Of a stretch of DNA of 64,000 nt, positions 1 to 12,356 are shown in pieces. A model generated the notes under the pieces. The model did no database searches and was not told the DNA's origin. It saw only the letters and a list, made by a program, of their open reading frames with translations. Numbering within the stretch: position 1 is the first letter of the stretch; every line of letters starts with the position of its first letter. A program made the translations under genes and the position numbers. This DNA is from Aspidiotus rigidus. Its lineage: Eukaryota; Arthropoda; Insecta; Hemiptera; Diaspididae. Where the stretch lies: contig JAVHKY010000047.1 in NCBI GenBank assembly GCA_035079385.1, positions 2,542,001 through 2,606,000 of the forward strand. The letters are read 5' to 3'.

Positions 1-171
1 AAAATAAAAACAATGAAATGGTAATTTGCAAAGGGTATGTTTCCAACTGTTACCTAATATTACTATACATATAAAAATGGTAACTACGTGAAAGAAACAT
101 TGTGAAAAAATAATGCTATAACGTACTTTACTTACAGACAGAGTCAACTTCTTCTAATACGTATACTTCTT

Positions 172-374
172 TCATGCAGGTGATTTACCAGTTTTACCCA
201 ATAATTTTTCCCTGAATTTCATTTCGTGTTCATGAGTAGGATCGAATTTCAGCAGTAATCTTCTCAACAATTCTGGGTGCCGATCATCCAGGAATTTAAG
301 TACACGTACAGCGGTATCTCTTTGTTTAACGTCACATTTGGAACATTCAGTTTTAATAGCGTCAGGGAGGTATT
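172..374 (-). CDS. Chemosensory protein (OS-D/A10 family), exon 2
   Basis: Last coding exon of a two-exon chemosensory protein, a small secreted binder of hydrophobic ligands. The splice acceptor (TTCCAG) lies just above 374. Two bases, AA, complete the Lys codon begun by exon 1 (phase 1, the intron position typical of this family). Translation gives YLPDAIKTECSKC, then the helical tail with FLDDRHPELLRRLL and KFDPTHEHEMKF, and a TGA stop at 172-174. The two cysteines (residues 77 and 80 of the joined protein) complete the family signature CX6CX18CX2C. The full protein is 133 residues, normal for the family. A GTAAGT donor consensus at 130-135 on this strand, after the stop, suggests a 3' UTR intron running out of the window; no poly(A) signal is visible. 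Joining to exon 1 is inferred from phase and motif spacing, which fit exactly. Confidence 0.93.
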
Positions 375-482
375 CTGGAATTGAGATCAAAAGAAAGATG
401 AAGCATATAACTTATAATTTAGGACAATTTTTACAATAAAGAAGAAAGATTACATCATCGTAAATTTCTATTTCTTTTTTTT

Positions 483-3341
483 TAGGTATGATATTTTACG
501 AGCTAAAATAAGATTTTGGAAAAAAGAAAGACAGCAAGTCCATCAAATTAACCACATAGAAATGAATGATTCAATCTTTACACACACACAGGATATAGCC
601 GAAGCACTTGTCTCTCACTTTTCTTTTGTCTCATCGAACTCAAATTTTTCCGCCTCATTCCTTCGAAAAAAATATGAATCAGAATCCTCCCTGATAAATT
701 TCGATTCCTCCGACAACACTCACTGTTACAATCAACCAATCACTCAAATCAAACTCACCTCAACCCTACACAAAAATCTCAAAAATGCATCCCCAGGACC
801 GGACAACATACATGCCACTATGCTCAAAAATCTTCACCCTACCGCTCTTGAATATCTCCTTTCTCTTTTCAATTCGATTTTATCAGAAGGAATCTACCCT
901 TCAGACTGGAAATTGGCGTTCATTCTACCTATTCTGAAACCTGGGAAAGATCCGTCTTCCCCCTCTTCATATCGGGCCATTGCCCTCACCAGTGTGTTAG
1001 GCAAACTATTTCAAAAAATAATTAACAAAAGACTTTGGTGGTTCCTCGAACAAAACAATCTACTATCCCCTGTACAATATGGCTTCAGAAAAGGTCGTAA
1101 CTCAATTCAAGCTCTTGCCGACCTCCACACCCAAATTCAACAAGCCTTCCTTTCGAAATCCCCCCTCTATACAATATTCTTCGATCTTCAAGAAGCGTAC
1201 CCGCGGGTCTGGAGACATTACATATGTAAACAACTATTTACATTTGGTCTACGAGGAAATCTTCCAAAAATTCTCCAAAGTTTCCTACAAGACAGATTCA
1301 TCTCCGTCAGACTACAGAATAAGCTCTCCTCTCATTATAAAATTAAAAACGGTGTTCCGCAAGGAGAAGTACTGAGCGTTCTTCTCTTTTTGGTCGCCAT
1401 TAACGACCTTCCATTAAACACCAGCTTCCCAATTTCTCAAAGACTTTTTGCCGACGATTACAGCATCTCGCTCCGCTCTTCAAATCCTATCAGGGCTCAC
1501 AGACTCTTACAAGAATCCTTGGACAATATTTCCTCTTGGTCATCTGACCGCGGCTTCCAATTTTCCCAAAACAAAACATTCCTACTTATTTTCCATAAAA
1601 AAAAGAGATCTCCTCCATCAACTCCCTCACTCTATCTTCAAAATTTTCCAATTAAAACCACTGATTCAATAAAATTTCTAGGACTCTTACTTGATCAAAA
1701 ACTAACTTGGATTCCACACATCAAGTTACTAAAAGCCAAATGTTTACGCTCGATGAATACCCTAAAATATCTTTCTCACCCTCGACTGGGTTGCAACCGA
1801 AAATTACTCCTAAATCTGTACAAAAGTTTAATCCGATCACAACTGGACTATGGAGCCCCTATCTACAATCTCGCCAATAAATCGTCTTTAGCTCTTTTGG
1901 ACACAATCCATTCCTCATCTCTTAGGCTGGTTTTGGGAGCATTCAGAACGAGTCCTAGTCTTAGTCTGTGTGCCGAGGCTGCGGAACCACCTCTATCTGT
2001 TCGCCGATCCACCCTCTCTTCGAATCTTCTTATTTCGATACCTCAATTTCCAAATTCCCCCGTTTACAAATCTTTAATCTCTGAAATTAATCCAATTTTT
2101 AATCGTCAACCAACGAAACATATCCATACTTGCTTAGAAACTTCTCTCGCTCGTAATCTCAAAATTTCAACCCTTCCGCCTATCCTGACAGCTACCCCCC
2201 CCCCCATGGCTCTTCTCCATTCCTGATATCAGACTAGACCTTACGGAAGTCCCTAAAGTCAGCAATTCAATTTATCGAAAACATATAGCAAAACTTATCG
2301 ACGAATTTGCAGGTTATACCCTTTGTCTCACAGATGGCTCAAAATATCGCCATAGAACATCTTACGCGTTCTTCATTGGTGGCGAAATGGAGGCATACCG
2401 CATACGAAATTCAGCGTCGGTATACACAGCTGAATTAAATGGTATCCTTGCCTGTATATCACAAATTGCGCAACTACTACCGGAACAAAAATACCTTCTT
2501 TTGACTGACTCCCTCTCGTCTCTACAAGCCATTGCGGATCCTTTCTCAACTAACCCCTTAATTCAACGTATATTTTTGGCTCTCCACACTACTAAATTAA
2601 TAAACTCTCATATCACTTTGGCTTGGATTCCTGGACACGTTGACTTTCCACCTCACGACTCAGTAGATAAAGCAGCCAAACGAGCAACATCTCTTCCTAA
2701 AATAACGGACCCTATTCTTTCACCGGAAAAAGACCTAAAAGTATATTACGCTTCCTTAATTTCCCAACTTTGGCTTTCCTCTTGGAAAAATTTAACTGAC
2801 AACAAATTGAGAAAAATTAAAACCAATCCCTCTTCTTGGTCCTCATCCTACTGACATTCTAGACGAGAGGAAGTCATCTTAGCTCGACTGAGAATAGGAC
2901 ACACTCGTCTTACTCATACTCACCTTCTAGCAAACCTTGGCCCACCATCATGTCCGCACTGTCTCGAAGACAATTTAACAGTTGAACACTTTTTCTCTTG
3001 CCCGACTTTACAACCTCTCCGATCTTCCCTCAACATTTCTATTAATATACAACAAACTCTCAATAACAACTCCGAAACAATTGACTCAACTTTAACTTAC
3101 TTACGATCTACTGACTTTTACAACCACGTTTAAAACTATGACACCAAAAAAAAAAAAAAAAAAAAAAGAACATTTTTGTTTTCCTTTATATTTTTATTTC
3201 ATCTCAATTCTTTCACATGTATTTTGTTTTCAATTTTTCTACTTTATTAAGTACTAAGTTTTTGTAAAAGCAGAACTATCTGCCGAGCAAATAGCCCTTA
3301 GCGCAGCTGCATTGCTCGTAAAAAATAAAAAAAAAAAATCC
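483..3341 (+). mobile_element. I/Jockey-group non-LTR retrotransposon relic, 5' truncated (RT + RNase H)
   Basis: A 5'-truncated ORF2 begins in the region before the RT domain. The main open part (562-2226) holds RT blocks in order: PGPDNIHATMLKNL, ILPILKPGKD, YRAIALTSVLGKLF, QYGFRKGRNS, TIFFDLQEAYPRVW (motif A), NGVPQGEVLSVLLF (motif B) and RLFADDYSISL (motif C). A run of 13 C near 2193 shifts the frame. The RNase H domain follows at about 2300-2850 (LCLTDGSK, ELNGILA, LLTDSLSS, AWIPGHVDFPPHD). After a TGA near 2852 the C-terminal zinc knuckle continues (CPHCLEDNLTVEHFFSC) to a TAA at 3132. An A-run at 3147-3168 and an A-rich tail to about 3341 end the copy. The frameshift and stop make it dead, yet much of the RT frame is intact, so it is a fairly young copy. 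It lies inside the chemosensory gene's intron, antisense to it. Confidence 0.9.
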
Positions 3342-4769
3342 TCGCATTGAAAATCGTTTATGCATGCTGTATGGGTATAGTAGAGGGTTTACGTTCAAGG
3401 GCGATCATTGAGAGGAGAAGAAGAAGAAAGAAGAATATGAGGGACTTGAAGAGAAACGGGGTCGATTCCTCGAACTATGAAGGGGATGTCTTGGTTAGGT
3501 AAGGGGAATTAAGAAAATTTTTAGGAGGCGAGGGATCTGACCTGTAGTTTTGAAACGCTAAAAGTCGTTCACTGGGTAGTAAATACGGGGAAAAATGAGA
3601 ACGAACATGTAGAAACATTCACAAAAGGTGAACGATCACCCCTTCAGAATTGTATTCGAGTCGACCATCTTGAGGCTGGGTCAAGCCATGCAGCCTGAGG
3701 AAGAGAAGTTCCTCGTAGGAAAACGAGATTTTTGATTCCTTTTTTCTTTTCAATACGTAGGATGTAAAGGAAAATTAATTAAATAAACAGTTTATCGGAA
3801 ATGAAGCCTAGACGAATTTCAAGAAGACAAGTTTGAGATTCTACAAGCGCTAATTCAAGATTGGACTTCAGAAAAAATTGAAGGTTATTTTTTAGAATTT
3901 CGTTCTCTTTATTACAAAATCTAGGATCCTACAACTGCAAATATACGTCTCGCATCTTTCAGATGAATCTCAGTTCCACCGAGGTCTACTACGTTCCTAC
4001 TTGATATATAGGTATATACGTAGCATGCATGGCAGCGACGAAATAATAATATGCAATAAAATTACGAGTACGGTACGAATGAATATCTCGTATCAAAAGG
4101 ACACTAAACCGGTTGATTACAATTCAATGTACACAATTCCAAAATATGATGTAACGTCGTCGAGTACTGTATTTCAATTTTTATTGACCAGATCATTAAC
4201 AGAAAATGAAGAGAGAGACAATACCCTAGACCGAAGTCACGTTGTCCTTTACATTTCTTGTGTTTTATTCAGCTGTAAAAAACCTGTGTGGTCACTTCGG
4301 TGCGAAAAATCCAACTTCTTATGATCGAAATTTCTACATTTAAATCGAAGGTCGACGAAATTCTATACGTGTTTATCAGCGTAAATAAAATAAATAAAAC
4401 AGACCATATCAATATTGTGACGAATAAATAGGCCTAGGCTATTGATGGATTAATCGATAGTTTCGTTAACCTAGATTTTCACATTTTGTTTATAAATTAG
4501 GTGTATTATGCGCAGAGTACGTAAATAGTGATTAGTCAAGATAAAATGATTCAAATAGGCTATTCTTTAATGGTTTTCTTCTTTTTTGTATACATCATTC
4601 AGGGAAAGTTTCATTGTATTTCGAATACCTACGTGTCCAATTCTTATTCATACGTTGTGCGAGAGAGAAATTATATGGTTTAGTCTTCTCATGAGTCATG
4701 TAACTTTTTTTCTGTTCTTGTCCTTCACTGAGGAAAATTTTGGTGGTACTTCCAACGATGAAGTGAGAA
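3342..4769. other. Intronic DNA without recognisable features
   Basis: Part of the chemosensory gene intron. Short open frames occur on both strands but none has recognisable motifs. No repeat was identified. Confidence 0.6.
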
Positions 4770-4771
4770 TA

Positions 4772-5262
4772 CAGGGTCTGCCAAAAGAGGCGAAAGTTCA
4801 AACGTACAAAATTTGTATCTTAATTTTATCTTTAATCTGTGCCAAATACAAAGTTTCTATGTCTTCTCTGAGTCGAGTTATGGACCCAAATATGCTAAAA
4901 ATTTACCAATTTGCCAAGATTTCCCAAATAAGAACCTAAAAGTTCTCCCATTTTCAAGCTTCGTATGGCTGTTCAAGTATTTGTATTTTCGGAATCAGCG
5001 TTAAATTTCACTTTCAAATCAAGTATAAAATGGAAATTTAAACAATTATTAATTTTTGAGAATTTTGGCAAATTAGTCAATTTTTGGTACATTTTGGTCC
5101 ACAACTCGTCTCAGAAAAGTTGTAGAAAGTTGGGTAGGGGAGCAAATCGGAGATACAAATTTTGTAGATTTAAAGTTAACGTCTAACCTTTCTTGTTTTT
5201 CCGCTACAACAAATTTAGTCCAAATCCCCACTGAACTGTTGACATCTTATTGGCGGACCCTG
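4772..5262. mobile_element. MITE with CAGGGTCTGCCAA termini and TA target duplication
   Basis: Terminal inverted repeats CAGGGTCTGCCAA and TTGGCGGACCCTG (one mismatch) bound 491 bp, with TA on both sides (4770-4771 and 5263-5264). The interior is itself partly palindromic: an ACAAAATTTGTATCT-type sequence near 4806 recurs inverted near 5150-5170. There is no coding capacity. Related copies lie at 24752-25273 and, as a fragment, near 60345-60505. TA duplication suggests a Tc1/mariner-type mobiliser. Confidence 0.75.
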
Positions 5263-5364
5263 TATTATGATATTGACCAGAAAACATAAAGGCCCCTCAA
5301 AAAAAAATTGGTAAATTTTAGTCAATATTATTGAAGGGCTGGACCAAAATTACTACCTACATTT

Positions 5365-5711
5365 GGGGTGCGTCCATAAATTACGTGAGGCACTTTGGAG
5401 GGAGGGGGTGCCGACAAATCTCACGGAATTTTTTTTCTCACACAAATACATTTTAAAATATTGTTAAACTGGCTTAAAGTTAATAAAAACTAGTCCTTTT
5501 TGAATACATAGGTACCTATAAAATGTGATCAAGAAAATTACGTTTTTTTAATAGATAAACGCGATTAAGCCCAGATAAACGTACCTAAAGCAAAAATACA
5601 CATTTCGGAAAATCTCACGCGAGATAAGAGGGGGGAGGGGGTCAAGGCAAATCTCAGGATATCTCATCAAGGAAGGAGGGGTTTCGCCTCACGTAATTTA
5701 TGGACGCCCCC
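5365..5711. mobile_element. MITE with GCGTCCATAAATTACGTGAGGC-type inverted termini
   Basis: About 347 bp bounded by inverted repeats of roughly 26 bp. The left end contains GCGTCCATAAATTACGTG and the right end contains CACGTAATTTATGGACGC. There is no ORF. The GGGG-CGTCCATAAATTACGT terminus resembles widespread non-autonomous DNA elements. I could not identify a convincing target-site duplication. Confidence 0.7.
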
Positions 5712-6937
5712 ACTTTCATTTTCCTTAGTTCTGAGAATACACTTCTTACATTTCCAATAGTCAGACTCTACAACAGTCAAGTCGTTATCGTCTGAAAGTC
5801 CAGTTCTAATAAAATCGAGGGAAATATTGCTTTATTGACAGAGGGGTTTATACTCGTTTTCTAAAAACTTGCCCCTAATTCTACGCAAGGAAAATTTCCT
5901 TACTCCTTCGGGTGAATTGTGGCTCCAGAAGGGTGTGAAAGTTTCGACCTTCGTCACAGATTTGTAAAAATTCCGACCATCATGTCAGGAAAAAGACTTG
6001 GATTCTAATCGATTACAGAAATTTTGATGTTTAATTCGCATCACAATTGAAGTAGCTAATGAAGGAGATTTCACGAGCAACGAACGAAGTGACCCACTGT
6101 AAAAAGCGTGTAAAAAAAGTATTACACGATTTTTCTGCGAGCCGTATCCTAGGTTTCTGAATGTGTGAAAGCCTTTTTTGCCAGAGAATTGTAATCACTG
6201 TCAACATTTTAATAGGGCTATGTAGTTCTAGAAAGATGGCAAAATTTCAAAATACAGGCTGACATCCGTCGACGTTGCACAGCCGGGAACTGCAAATTTC
6301 TTTGCCAACAAATTTTTTTGACCCTTTAAAAATTTTCATTTGATTCAAGTCAGAGCCCTGTAAAGTCCATGTTCAAAAATTTGAAAATAAAATTCCAATT
6401 GAGATGGATCGACATTGAAATGGACCGAACGTTCAGAAAATATGGATTCGAATTTTTACCAGTAAAATTTGAAGCCTACGAGTATAAGATATGTTTGCGG
6501 GGGTATTGGAAAAATTCAAGGTAGTACAGATCCGTAAGAATTACTCGTATTATCGTGAGTAGCTTAGAACTAACCAAAGTCAACCTATTAAAAATGGATA
6601 TAAACCTGGTTATTGAATCTTCCTTTTTCTTACCCCCAAGACCTAAAAAAAAAAATTCCGGTACCATCTCCCCCATACTTTAATACCTCCGTCTTACCCA
6701 CTTCAGTGCATCCATATAATCCTTCATTCCTCCCTTTTATAAATATTCGGAGTCTCTATGACGTATCTAAATCGTATACCATTGTAATTTTTTTGTTTTA
6801 AAGTGTATCCGTATATTCATAACCATGATTGTAGTTTGTAGCTCGTTCGTAAATTGAATAATAAATGTAATTTTCATAAGATTTATGGAAGGGAGAGGGG
6901 TAAGGTAAGGAACTGTTTTTTATACAAAAAAATTTTC
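5712..6937. other. Intronic DNA without recognisable features
   Basis: Still inside the chemosensory gene intron. Only short, unrecognised open frames occur on either strand. Confidence 0.6.
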
Positions 6938-7260
6938 TGGCATAGCCAAATAAATGAAAATCATGTTCCATGTCTTTTATATTTTATCAGTCACCTTGAA
7001 ATATTTCAGTCTAGGCTTCTACTAGGTCATGTGTTCGTGAGATATTATTTGTTTACCCCTTTACCTATCTTGGCGTCGTATAAGTCTTGTATGAGAAATA
7101 TTTTGAGGTAATTGTGGGTGTTCTATATTTTGAGGTATCAACTTTCGTGGGGCGAACGAGCGATCTCGCTGTTGTATTTGTATTGGAATGGTATGAGAAA
7201 ATTCAAGTCTTTTTTGAGAAATATGAGGTAGCGCGAACTCGCTCCGCTCGTTCGCCCCCT
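6938..7260 (+). repeat. Dispersed repeat, copy 1 (also at 31205-31420 and 31650-31990 inverted)
   Basis: The segment from TTTTCTGGCATAGCC through GTCTAGGCTTCTACTAGGTC to TATGAGAAATATTTTGAG recurs in reverse complement at both 31-kb positions. The copy then runs into a short imperfect duplication containing TATTGGAATGGTATGAGA twice (about 7180 and 7270) and the motif CTCGCTCCGCTCGTTCGCC. The family is unknown and non-coding. Confidence 0.65.
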
Positions 7261-7362
7261 GTCTCGCTGTTGTATTGGAATGGTATGAGACAATTCAAGT
7301 CTATAGGACTTGGAAAAATTTCGACTATCCAGCCATATATGATAGGAAGAGGGACTTAGAAA

Positions 7363-7620
7363 ATTTTCTAATTATTAATTATATTAATTATTTAATTATT
7401 TATTTATTTAATTATTTAATTATTTAATTATTAATTAATTAATTATTTATTATTATTACGCGGGGTGTACTCGCGAATTTCTGAATCACCCACTGGGTAG
7501 AGATTTTCTAATTATTAATTATATTAATTATTTAATCATTTATTTATTTAATTATTTAATTATTAATTAATTAATTAATTATTTATTATCATTACGCGGG
7601 GTGTACTCGCGAGTTTCAAA
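7363..7620. repeat. AT-rich tandem duplication ending in ACGCGGGGTGTACTCGCGA
   Basis: Two direct copies of a unit of about 130-140 bp: TTTTCTAATTATTAATTATA, then a long TAAT/TTAA tract, then the GC-rich end ACGCGGGGTGTACTCGCGA (about 7458 and 7596). The copies are near identical, apart from length changes in the AT tract. Confidence 0.75.
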
Positions 7621-8153
7621 ATCGGGGTCCGGCGAGAGAAAAGACATGGAACATATCAAAACTAAATACTTCATTCAAATAAATTGAGAAAGTGGAAGTA
7701 AGTTTGCTCTAGTACTACTTTTCCACCCGACAACTTCGATAAAATTTTATGAATTTTCTTGGTCGTCTCGCAACTTTAATTTATTAAAATCTTTTCGTAT
7801 AAAACTCAGACAAATATATTTACAACGTTTAAGAAGGATATGTAACTTTTAAATATTTTCAGAAAAATGATGAAAATTTTTCACTCAACCATGAGCGTTT
7901 TCTATCGGAAAAAAGGTCTCAAAATTCGACCAACACTTACGAAAACATGAATAGTAAAGGGAAAAATTTACGTTGTTTCCCTCTGAGTATATTTGGAAGT
8001 TACATTTCTTTGTTGATGAGAAACGAATCCAAACATCATCGAAATCTTCGCGGATAGTCAGTGAGAACCAATTACAGAAATAGCAATAACTAGGAGCAAG
8101 AATCCTCGGCATTTATAACTTGTTTGGGAAGCGGTTACAGAAGTGAGGACCTA

Positions 8154-8308
8154 GAGGTATTCTCGTTCAATATAAACAAATGTCAAATCCGAAAAATCAG
8201 GTGGCAGTGATGGTGTGGTGGTGTACATTCTTTATGGACTCACCAGCATCACCACCACCACTTGATTTTCCGGATTCGACATCTGTTTGCATTGAGCGAG
8301 AATACCTC
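8154..8308. mobile_element. Palindromic mini-element (fold-back/MITE), about 155 bp
   Basis: GAGGTATTCTCGTTCAATA at the left is matched by CATTGAGCGAGAATACCTC at the right. The complementarity continues inwards through AAATCCGAAAAATCA / TGATTTTCCGGATT and GATGGTGTGGTGGTG / CACCACCACC. Almost the whole segment could fold as one hairpin. No ORF. Confidence 0.7.
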
Positions 8309-10130
8309 AAGAGAAGTGCTGATAAGAAATAAGTACAAATTAGGGGCTGTTGTTAAATTTTCATTTTGCCGAAAAGTGCCGAAAGTAATTATAAAAGCTG
8401 AAAGTGGCTTCAAATAAATGCCGAAAATGGTTCAAAAAATTAAATATATAAGGAAGAGACATAGAAAAGCCAACATACCAGGGAAAAAAGGTGCAATTTG
8501 AAAAGGAAAAGTCACAAAGTGTTCACAAAAAATCGAAATAGTACACATTCTAGGAAAAAGAGGCGCAATGAGACATAATTCAACACGTGATAACGTTGAG
8601 AAACACCTAATTGTTATGCACAACGCAAAATTGTCGTAAACAGTCGTAATTTAACGCAGTATAAACCGTTTTTCTATGAGATTCTCTTTATAAATGCCGA
8701 AAATCTGATTTCCAGGACCGAAAAGAGTTTCTTTTAGTGCCGAAAATTCCTGTCTCTACAGCAATAACCAACCTTTTCGTTAATGATTTTTCGGTTTCAC
8801 CAATATTTTCAAGTTGAGTCAAATCAAGACTTATTCAATATTATGAACATCCTCCGTAATATCCTACCCATAATAGATCTACATTATTTACGATGACGTT
8901 CAATTGAAGTTTCGTAATCACCAACAAGTTTAGTCGCAACTAGATTAATGATACGTGAAATAAACACATTATTAATATTATAGAAAACCTGTTTTATGAG
9001 AATCTATTCGTTCGCCGTCTGGTGCATCTATTTTGGCCACGATTTGAAAAAGTTTCGTGACGTAAGCCCTGTAGAGGGTGAGGTTTTGAAAGAATTTTTG
9101 TGCCGCAAGAAAGATTTGTCTTGAAGAAAATTTCGAGTATTGAGCTTGATAAAGCGCGTATAAAAATCAAGATTTTGAGCTACTTCATAATAATTATACT
9201 CACTCATATATGAGACGTGGATAGGGTGTAAAAAATAATCCGTTCAAGAAAAATCCGAACTCCAGATCCGACGGTTGAGTATCTACGATCAGGGCCGTCG
9301 AGAGAACTTTTTCACTTGTTTCGCTTGCAATTTACCTTCCATTTTTCTTTTTTTTTTTTTCCTCTTAAAAAAAATACGAGCCTTGTAGATGAAACCCGCG
9401 CCCGGGCACAAAATTACCAAATTACACTTTCTCAACAGCCCTGTCTACGATCGTCAAACAGTCGAGGCAGAATTTTAAAATCTTTCATTGTCCTAATGAC
9501 TTTCAGATTTCTTTCTTGAAAATACTCGTATCTTGTATTATGGTTAGTTTTGAACCTTAAAAATTTTCCGCAATGTTGAAAATCGAATCTGAACAACAAC
9601 CCCTTTTATGGTACCTAATATCATTGAGGTCGAATATTCGATTTTTTCATAAAATATTTCTTAATATTCTTCATTCTTTCCTCATTAAACACATTTCCTG
9701 CATTCCTCAATTGGGTAATATCTATTATTGAATTCCATTCAACACGGAACATGTTTTCTACACACGTCTGCACATTGTGCATTTCTGTAATTGTGGTGTA
9801 AGAAAATCCGCTTCCATATTTGAGTACAAATAGAAATTCTCAAACTGTGCAACAAAAACGGCAATTTGACGGAGTATTTGCTTGCTCACATTCGAAATTA
9901 AGTTGGCGAAAAATTTTCATACTTACATTAATTAAAAGGTCACTGGAATAGATATAAGTTGCCGAAAATTTCCTCAATTAGTATTTAGAAAGATATTATT
10001 ACTTACGCTTTATACTAAGCCAAAATTGCGTTGCAATTGATAATTATTAGTTTTCAAGATTCAATATAACCTTCCTTAGCGCAGAAATCAATAGACCTAC
10101 ATATTTATTTCACGGATAAATACTTAGTTT
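8309..10130. other. Intronic DNA without recognisable features
   Basis: The 5'-proximal part of the chemosensory gene intron. I see no conserved open frame, element terminus or repeat beyond simple A/T tracts. Confidence 0.55.
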
Positions 10131-10216
10131 CTAAATTTGAACTTCGAGACCAAAATTTGCTTTTAGCCATTCATCAACAAGACGTACTATAAATAAAAAT
10201 AAAAAAATATACTCAC

Positions 10217-10415
10217 TGGCCAGATCGCGACCTTGAGGCGTACAATTTCCTTCACCCACCAAACAGTTGACATAATTCTTCAATATTTTCTCATTGTTCA
10301 GTACGGAATCGATATCGAAATTGTTATATTTATCAGGGTACTTTTGATTATTTTCTGCGCAGGAGACGCAACCAATTACTGCTACACAAAAAGATGCTAA
10401 TGTTACGAACTTCAT
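10217..10415 (-). CDS. Chemosensory protein (OS-D/A10 family), exon 1 with signal peptide
   Basis: First coding exon of the gene ending at 172. The ATG at 10415 is preceded by a good context (AAA). Residues 1-20 (MKFVTLASFCVAVIGCVSCA) are a typical signal peptide, and the mature protein starts near ENNQKYPDKYNNFDIDSVL. The YPDKYNNFDID block, NYVNCLVGEGNC and CTPQGRDL are hallmark chemosensory-protein motifs holding the first two of four conserved cysteines (51 and 58). The exon ends GCC A before a consensus GTGAGT donor (10216-10211), leaving phase 1 to match exon 2 (A plus AA gives Lys67). In-frame ATG-less sequence upstream is 5' UTR. The intervening intron is about 9.84 kb and carries a retrotransposon relic in the opposite orientation. 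All four cysteines and both splice sites look intact, so the gene is probably functional. Confidence 0.93.
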
Positions 10416-10479
10416 TTTGAAGAATTTTCGTACCCGGCGAGTTCGGCAATTGAACAAATGATACAAGCGGAAAACAGAT

Positions 10480-10515
10480 ACTGATAATACACGAGGATTT
10501 TCGATCTGATTTATA
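10480..10515 (-). promoter_or_regulatory. Core promoter of the chemosensory protein gene (TATA + Inr)
   Basis: On the minus strand TATAAAT lies at 10515-10509, and an arthropod initiator TCAGT at 10484-10480 has its A at 10482. The spacing (TATA start about 33 bases before the Inr A) is standard. It predicts a 5' UTR of 67 nt before the ATG at 10415. This is sequence inference only. Confidence 0.6.
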
Positions 10516-10529
10516 CGTACGATCCCCAC

Positions 10530-12350
10530 TATACGCGATCACATAATATACGAACGTGATTCTTAATACCTACGTCGCATCGGTGAAAGGCGAGCCTAAA
10601 TCTAAATTATTTTGATTTATAATTCAAGTTCTCTCATATTAAACCTTGTCAATAATGAAGTGACCCTATATGAGTGAGTTTACGAATTCTTGTTATTTAC
10701 ACTTTCAAATTACGTGCAATAATTCCTTTTTTTTTTTTTTTCATTCAAGAGCACTCTCACAGTAAAGAGTTCACAATCAATAATATTTTGTTTATTTTCG
10801 TAAATAATACACTTAATAAAATGACATTTCGAAGTTAATAACTATAATATACGAATAAATAAATAAATAAGTAAAAGAAAATCATTCTTATCACATTAAA
10901 GGGGAAAAAGGTAACAAAGTCAAAAGAAGCTTAACAAAGTAGTCAATATAAATTTGAACACTACCTCATTCTAAATGTATTTTAAATGACGGGGAATGTT
11001 GATAAAGGTTTCTTCGGAAGATTTCTGTAGGATATTTTAAGAAGAATAAAGTTGAGCAAAAAAATAAATACAGTAAAATAAATAAATAAGAATTCTAAAA
11101 TCAGCAATAAAAGGATAGTGACTAGTACAAATTATTTTTATCAATTTTCTCGGTAAACTTGAACGAAAATATTTTTCCTGGACTAGCTAATTTTATCCAG
11201 ACTAAAAAAAAAAAAACTGAAGAATTACATGAATTGTTACAAGAAATTATTTTTTATTCATAACTCGGTAATCATTGAATTTTTGGTCAACTTATTCAGA
11301 TGCTCGTTACTAAAACAACGAATTCCAACAATCCATTTGTAAGTAGACGAAAATAAGAACAAAAAGTAAAGAAATGCAAAATTAAAGATAATGATCATAA
11401 ATTACATCTTATACAAACATACGTATATATGGCAAGTAATGGTAACATGAAAGAGAATTTTTAGAAAAAGAAAAATTAAAGCTCCACTAAGTCGAACAAT
11501 CTACAATTTGTTCAATAAAGCACACCGACGCTGAAAGATTATAAGATGACAAAAAGTTGTTCTCACGTAGAATGAGATGATTACACAAAAACATTTTAAT
11601 AGTTTTCAGACGTAACGCCTTAATATTGGAGATATCTAACGGTTAAATAAGAAATGAATTTCTTTTTGAGACGAAAAAATCCCGAGACATTTGAAGTTAT
11701 ACGCGTAAAATAAAAATATTAAACGAAAATTATCGCATTTCATGCTTGGAATCGTTGAGAACATCATAACGATGCTTAGATGCGATCCTTTTATTGCACA
11801 ATAAAGAGTGAGCACATGACGGTTTTGTGCTAAATTAAAAATGTATTCCTTACGATAAATTGCGTGGCCTACATTAAGAAACATTATAAAACGTAAGTTT
11901 TAAAAAAATTACGAAGACGGAATCCAAAATATATTGTTACTTAATAAAATAATATTCTCTGTTCGTTTTTAGTCCATCGAACGCCGACTTGATACTATGA
12001 GAATAACGACCTAAAATACCACAGAAAAATGAATTCGATATCAGATTTTTTCAAAAAGAAAACGATTCAGATTGAAGGTTGAAATCAACAGCTATTACAA
12101 ATAGAACTTGTATAGGAAAAGGGAAGACATCAGAAAATTGGTCATCTATTGAAACTCAGTGAAAATTAGTAGAGCTATTAACTCTTTTTTAATATTAAAC
12201 TTTTAAGCAACCTAATTACGAATCAGAAAACTACATCTGATAAAGTTTCTCACGAAAAAAAAATGTTTGGAAGACTCAAAATTTAACCAAATTAATCTTA
12301 TTCCTACAGATATACAAGTACCTAGGTACCCAAGTTCAAATAGTTCTGCA
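10530..12350. other. Intergenic DNA between the two minus-strand genes
   Basis: Very AT-rich, with no recognisable coding region. TTTATT near 10791 (AATAAA on the minus strand) could be a poly(A) signal for the upstream minus-strand membrane-protein gene, but it lies about 3 kb past that gene's stop, so this is speculative. Confidence 0.45.
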
Positions 12351-12356
12351 CATCTT

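Noticed and set aside
7363..7620. Repeat pair considered as a CRISPR-like or origin-type array
   Set aside because: Only two units of long AT-rich sequence in an animal intron; a simple tandem duplication explains it.
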